From NCBI GenBank assembly GCA_026770615.1, contig MU631845.1:76314-97008 (forward strand): a DNA stretch of 20,695 bases, read 5' to 3'. A program made the translations under genes and the position numbers. Below, piece after piece: positions 16,881-20,695 of this stretch (within the stretch, counting starts at the first letter, position 1; the number at the start of each line of letters is the position of its first letter). This DNA is from Pavlovales sp. CCMP2436. Its lineage: Eukaryota > Haptophyta > Pavlovophyceae > Pavlovales. Below the pieces are notes generated by a model that searched no databases, was not told the origin of the DNA, and worked only from the letters and a program-made list of their open reading frames with translations.

Positions 16881-17590
16881 CCACCACGATCTACCAAGAC
16901 TCACCAAGACCACGCACGATCCACCGCCCCCCCAACCCTAGTTCCTTCTGCGGTCCACCACGATCCAACATGCACGACTATGATCCACCACGATCCACCA
17001 TGCACACCCGCAATACAACCATGCACACCCACGAAGAAACTATCAACGACTTACGAGACACCGGCAAAAACACTAAATACACGCAACACACGCAACACAC
17101 GGGCAGCTTTGTCGAACAAACGGGAACCACACAAGCTCACGCAAGTCAAGGGCTCAAAAAAGAATTGGTGTCCCGCCCGTGTGTGTGTCGGCCAGCTGCT
17201 GCTGGGAAGGCAGCCACTGCTGCAGCTGCTGCTGCTCGGCGCACCACCGCTGCTGAGCGGACAGCTGCTCTGCACATGGTGGAGATGCTCGATGGCACTC
17301 AGGCTGGCTTTCACTGGCATCATGCCAGGTGACCCGGCCGGTTATAAATTCGACGCGGGCATCAGGCGCTGGCTTCCGACGTCTGGGGAACAGTGCTAAT
17401 CTCAGCGCTGCGACTAAGGTGCCGAGACACTGTGGAAGTGGGAGGCGATGACGAAGTGATTGAAATTCGCAGAAGACCGCACCTGGTCAACGAATAATAA
17501 TATGCGATTATCATCAATTAAATAATAACGCTACTTTAAGTTTATTAATCTATGATAACCATTATTATATTATGTCACACGTGCACATTA
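16881..17590. other. Host repeat-rich DNA, no supported gene
   Basis: Contains simple stretches with gatccacca (16880-17005), acacgcaac repeats (about 17082-17100), and CTG-rich DNA (17188-17275). Open frames up to 228 residues are low-complexity and inconsistent between strands. A frame ending at about 17497 with ASDVWGTVLISALRLRCRDT and VEVGGDDEVIEIRRRPHLVN could be the last exon of a host gene, but nothing upstream supports it. From 17498 the sequence is AT-rich. Confidence 0.4.
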
Positions 17591-18480
17591 AAATTAATTA
17601 GCCGTGCGAAAGTTTAGCGCACGACTCGTGCTATACTGAACGTGTCGGAAACAGCCATCGCAATCTGAAATATAGTACCATGTTATCAAGATATTGCGAG
17701 GTAGCGGGCAGGTGCCCTGCGGTAGAAGACATCGAGCCATGGCACCAGGCACCCCATCATAAGGCGTGGTACCCACGGCCGATGAAACGCGGCGCCGCCG
17801 GCAGTTGCGCCAGACATGCATACACCCAGCAGCCTGCGTGAGCACTCGCGCGCTGAGCGCGTCTTCATCTGGTTCCCCTGCCAGAATCGGTTTGGTCGCC
17901 TGCGCAGGGCGTGGGGGGCGCAGGAATGGTACACACACACATGGGGTAAGCGGGTTGCTGGGTCGGCGGTTGGACTCTGGCGGCGCCAAGCATTGATACG
18001 TTGCTGTCCAATGTGGTGAGCAGGCTCGAGGGCGGCGGACCGGTGGTAGACGACTGCGCTTATTGCGGGCTCAGGCGATTACCTTGAAACACTGACATGG
18101 CCACATAAAATGCAGAATACTGGTGTGCGATCAAATGTGCGATCGACTTGCAAGAAGCAGGCGCCTAGGCCTGTCGGCTCACTGGGTATACCACGACAAG
18201 ACGCTACTGTGCAGCCCCTGTAACCATGTAGCTGTACCCCTGAAGGTGCGATCAAGCCTGTCCGAAGCACAGGTTGGCAGCGTTGGCCAATTCCACTCGG
18301 GCTCGAATTTTGGCGATGGCTGTGGTTCCAACGCTCGGATGGCGCGTTAAGGAAGTTCGCCCAGCAGCCCATCGATACCATACAAGCCCAAGTTGGCCAG
18401 CAGTGTGTAGCTAACATTTCCGATTCTCAGCGTTCGGAAGCGAAAAGAAAGTCATGGTTCCCGAAGTGGTGTCGCGGAGT
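17591..18480. other. Host DNA, nothing recognised
   Basis: Several overlapping open frames of 65-130 residues on both strands; none shows a known motif or a believable composition. Confidence 0.35.
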
Positions 18481-18484
18481 TTAA

Positions 18485-18561
18485 TGCAGATTTGTGAATG
18501 GGGCACCAAGTTTGTTGCAGATTCGTAAATGGGGCATCCCCATTCACGAATCTGCAACAAA
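18485..18561. repeat. Near-perfect 51-bp palindrome plus an adjacent direct copy
   Basis: TTTGTTGCAGATTCGTAAATGGGG at 18511-18534 pairs with 18538-18561 with one mismatch in 24 and a 3-nt loop (CAT). A diverged direct copy of part of the left arm (TGCAGATTTGTGAATGGGGCA) lies at 18485-18505. It resembles the tip of a foldback element or remnants of a shared short repeat. Confidence 0.9.
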
Positions 18562-19438
18562 TTCGCGGCGCCACCTCCGTTTCCTGACTTGCTTCGTCGC
18601 CAAGCTCCAGCACGACCCCGTCGTCAGGGCGGTCGCGCGCTTCGCGACCGTGTATGGCTGCACCCAAGCCTAGGCGGAGAACTCAGAGATTTTCGGCTCC
18701 GTTCTGCGGCAGAACCCCGGTTCGATGCGGACCGAGGAGGCGCTTCTCCGCGGTTACAGTCGACGTCTATGTGGAGCTCGACCAGCCTGATGGACAGGCC
18801 GCCGTTGGTCACATCGTCGAGATGAAGACGGTCCACTACGGCCTAACGCACTACAACGCGGTCGCGCCCACGCGCGGCCACGCGGTAGAGAACCGCTCGG
18901 GCAAGCTTGACGCTGAGCGCAGGAGGCAGCTCCAGCAGACCGACCGCGAGGTTTTTGACACGCGAGAGGGCCAGGTAGGACCGATGGAGCAGCGCCTCAA
19001 CGGCTTTCCCCCCGTCATCGGCATAGCGACCGGCGGTTTCGGGAAGCAGTCAAAGAGCCTCGACAACCTTCTCAAGAACTTCGCTGGCATATGGGTGCGG
19101 AGACGTGAATGGGCAAGCTCAGCGCGCCGACGACGATGCAGGCGCGCAACACGCTTCTCGGGCTCACGCGCAAGGAGCTCGGAGTGATCGTGGCGCGCGG
19201 CCACGCCAGGCTCATCCTTGCCCGCGCGCGCTCGCTGCACACGCAGACTGCGCGCGCGGCCGCTGGTGCCCGGGTTGCATCTTGGTTCCAGCGCACCGGC
19301 CGCTCGGCAAACGGGCCCGAAGACGCCCCTGCGCACGCGAACGGCGTGTACCGTGACGACAACTGGCGCAGCCACAATGCCGACCGGGGCGCACGCCTCG
19401 GCCGCGGTGGCCGCGGCGGACAGGGCACACGCACCTAA
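18560..19438 (+). pseudogene. Mobile-element-type protein fragment with nuclease-like signature
   Basis: Frames in succession form a protein resembling C-terminal regions of element-encoded proteins common in algal and protist genomes. First, TCFVAKLQHDPVVRAVARFA, TAG, then AENSEIFGSVLRQNPGSMRT; next, the frame of 18654-19187 with VDVYVELDQPDGQAAVGHIV, EMKTVHYGLTHYNA and AVENRSGKLDAERRRQ; after a shift near 19095-19110 and a TGA, MGKLSAPTTMQARNTLLGLT to TAA at 19436-19438. The VEMK after VDVYVELD matches the D..ExK order of restriction-like nucleases, and the downstream RLNGFPPVIGIATGGFGKQS fits the conserved tail of these proteins. Ends in a Gly/Arg-rich tail. Upstream start unknown. A decayed non-LTR retroelement or related transposon is my best guess. 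Confidence 0.45.
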
Positions 19439-19590
19439 ATGGACGTGAGCGTTGTGTGTGTGGGGGGGGAGGGGGGGAACCAGTGGCAATTGCTACGAGT
19501 TCACCACCAACCTCACCTCTACCACCACCATCCCTGCTGCCAGGACTAACGTCTGACGTCGACCAAGTCAGTGAGTGAACAACACCTGTT
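19439..19590. other. Short non-coding gap
   Basis: Holds GTGTGTGTG followed by a G-rich run (about 19454-19478) and ccacc repeats; no gene seen. Confidence 0.5.
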
Positions 19591-19635
19591 GAACCATGCT
19601 AAGCCGCTATATATACATACGATAGGGTGCTCACA

Positions 19636-19771
19636 CGCGCACGTGCGCTGGCACAGCGTGCAGTGGACTAGAGTGCGCGGCGGCGCTCAGTATGAATACG
19701 TACGTACGCGCACGTGCGCTGGCATGCCGTGCAGTGGATTAGAGTGCGCGGCAGCACTCGATATATATTAA
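19636..19771. repeat. Two copies of a ~72-bp GC-rich repeat
   Basis: The block CGCGCACGTGCGCTGGCA, then CGTGCAGTGGA(C/T)TAGAGTGCGCGGC occurs starting near 19636 and 19708 with a few transitions; the second is followed by ATATATATTA. The block contains the palindrome GCGCACGTGCGC. Confidence 0.85.
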
Positions 19772-20175
19772 TGTAGGGGGGTTCGGGCTGGCGGTACTCG
19801 ATACATATTATACGCACCATCATGGCGCTTACATACACAACCGCTTAGTTTTGCACACCTAATAGTCCGCCGGCGCCAAGCTCACCGACGACCTTGCCAA
19901 CGCTATAGTACCGCCTTTAGAGCAGGCGGTAGACTACCGCTGAGCAGCAGGCGGCTGAGCATGCACGTCAAGTGATGTTGACCGTCAAGTCGATTTATTT
20001 TTTTACGTTTTTTTTTTACTATCCAACTTTACTAACTAACTTGACTTTAGGTTGTAAGATACAAAACCGTGCATCCCAACGAGCTCGAACCCGCAGGCCC
20101 TGCAGCTCTCTGCAAACGCACCGACTTCTGCCCCTCCTGGGCAGGGAACAGACGTATTTATATATATATATATAC
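19772..20175. other. Host DNA with AT microsatellite, no gene
   Basis: No coding support. Poly-T near 19991-20019 and (TA)n at about 20157-20174. Confidence 0.5.
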
Positions 20176-20206
20176 TGATAGGGATTCAAGCTGGCGTCTG
20201 ACTGTT
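20176..20206. repeat. 31-bp exact direct repeat, first copy
   Basis: TGATAGGGATTCAAGCTGGC followed by GTCTGACTGTT is identical to 20554-20584. It is flanked by (TA)n tracts on both sides. Confidence 0.9.
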
Positions 20207-20553
20207 ATATACATATATATATATGAGTACTTGCGCGACGATAGTGCGCGACGGATAGTTCTGCGTGAACGCGAGGAGATCCGCGGGGGAAGCGGAGCAA
20301 AGATGTCGTAACTGATCGCAGCTGTTATCAACTGATGGTTAAAGGATCCTAGACCCTTTGTGGAACTACTCTTTGGTGGAACCGTAGCTCCCCACGCACT
20401 CGTCTTGGCGGCGCAAAGCGTGGCTGCCTGCCGTGCAGGCGGCGGAGGTCGCTGGCGCGTCGGACGCGATGACCGAACGGCGTGTATGCGGGAATGACCT
20501 GCCGTCTCATCAACGACATATTTAGTTATTGCTGCGCAATACCGACACATATA
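20207..20553. other. Segment between two exact direct repeats, no gene
   Basis: Starts with an AT microsatellite and then turns GC-rich. A minus-strand open frame of about 130 residues crosses it but has poor composition and no motif. Confidence 0.4.
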
Positions 20554-20584
20554 TGATAGGGATTCAAGCTGGCGTCTGACTGTT
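20554..20584. repeat. 31-bp exact direct repeat, second copy
   Basis: Identical to 20176-20206, preceded by CACATATA. The remaining 111 bases to the window end show no feature. Confidence 0.9.
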
Positions 20585-20695
20585 CTGAATGTTGTGCTGG
20601 TCTGAGCGCTGCGTCGCCCATTGCCTGCTGCGTGCCTTAGTCGGCTGCGCTGGCTTGGGCGCCACCGCGCGTGCCGATGGATCTCCGGTAGTGTG

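Noticed and set aside
16713..17399. A 228-residue open frame on the plus strand
   Set aside because: It runs through tandem repeats and CTG-rich DNA, has repetitive composition, and shows no motif.
19571..19771. Open frame with two similar halves
   Set aside because: The similarity comes from the 72-bp DNA repeat, not from protein constraint.

Overview
The window looks like nuclear DNA of a eukaryote, probably a protist or alga. It carries a decayed integrated DNA virus of the polinton-like (Varidnaviria-type) kind, flanked by GC-rich, repeat-rich host DNA. A GT-AG intron with clean codon joining at 465-542 and a hAT-type transposase point to a eukaryote. I cannot name the species. I saw no tRNA, rRNA or CRISPR array. 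GC-rich, transposon-littered flanks (about 1-2540 and 16200-20695) contrast with a visibly AT-richer core (about 2570-16160) packed with short-spaced genes.

Left flank (1-2540): a hAT-family transposase on the minus strand running off the left edge, broken by frameshifts and a 14-bp duplication, with a GC-rich minisatellite just upstream of its start.

Viral core. Module 1: a minus-strand virion-type protein (2657-3209). Module 2: a plus-strand block with a proline-rich small protein, an FtsK/HerA-like packaging ATPase, several likely structural proteins including one ending in a discoidin-like domain, and a class 3 lipase-like protein (3454-9507). Module 3: a convergent minus-strand block read from 16119 down to 9534. 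It has a GIY-YIG endonuclease, a zinc-ribbon protein, several unknown small proteins, a very large SF1 helicase replication protein with an internal zinc ribbon and a nuclease-like tail, and three small proteins, one ending in a CaaX-type motif. Packaging and structural genes lie on one strand and replication and nuclease genes on the other, meeting tail to tail near 9510-9533. I did not recognise a double-jelly-roll major capsid protein.

Almost every viral gene is broken. I count twelve in-frame stops with clear continuation in the same frame. Each can be reached from CAA, CAG or CGA by a single C-to-T change, which fits cytosine-deamination decay. There are also about fifteen frame changes, many at short A or T runs and most in the direction of one missing base, so some may be consensus errors in the assembly. 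One lies exactly at an A AAA AAC heptamer in the ATPase gene. A roughly 680-bp GC-rich insertion splits a proline-rich gene.

Right flank (16200-20695): minisatellites, a three-unit ~110-140 bp repeat, a near-perfect 51-bp palindrome, a decayed mobile-element protein with a nuclease-like signature (18560-19438), and several direct repeats and AT microsatellites.
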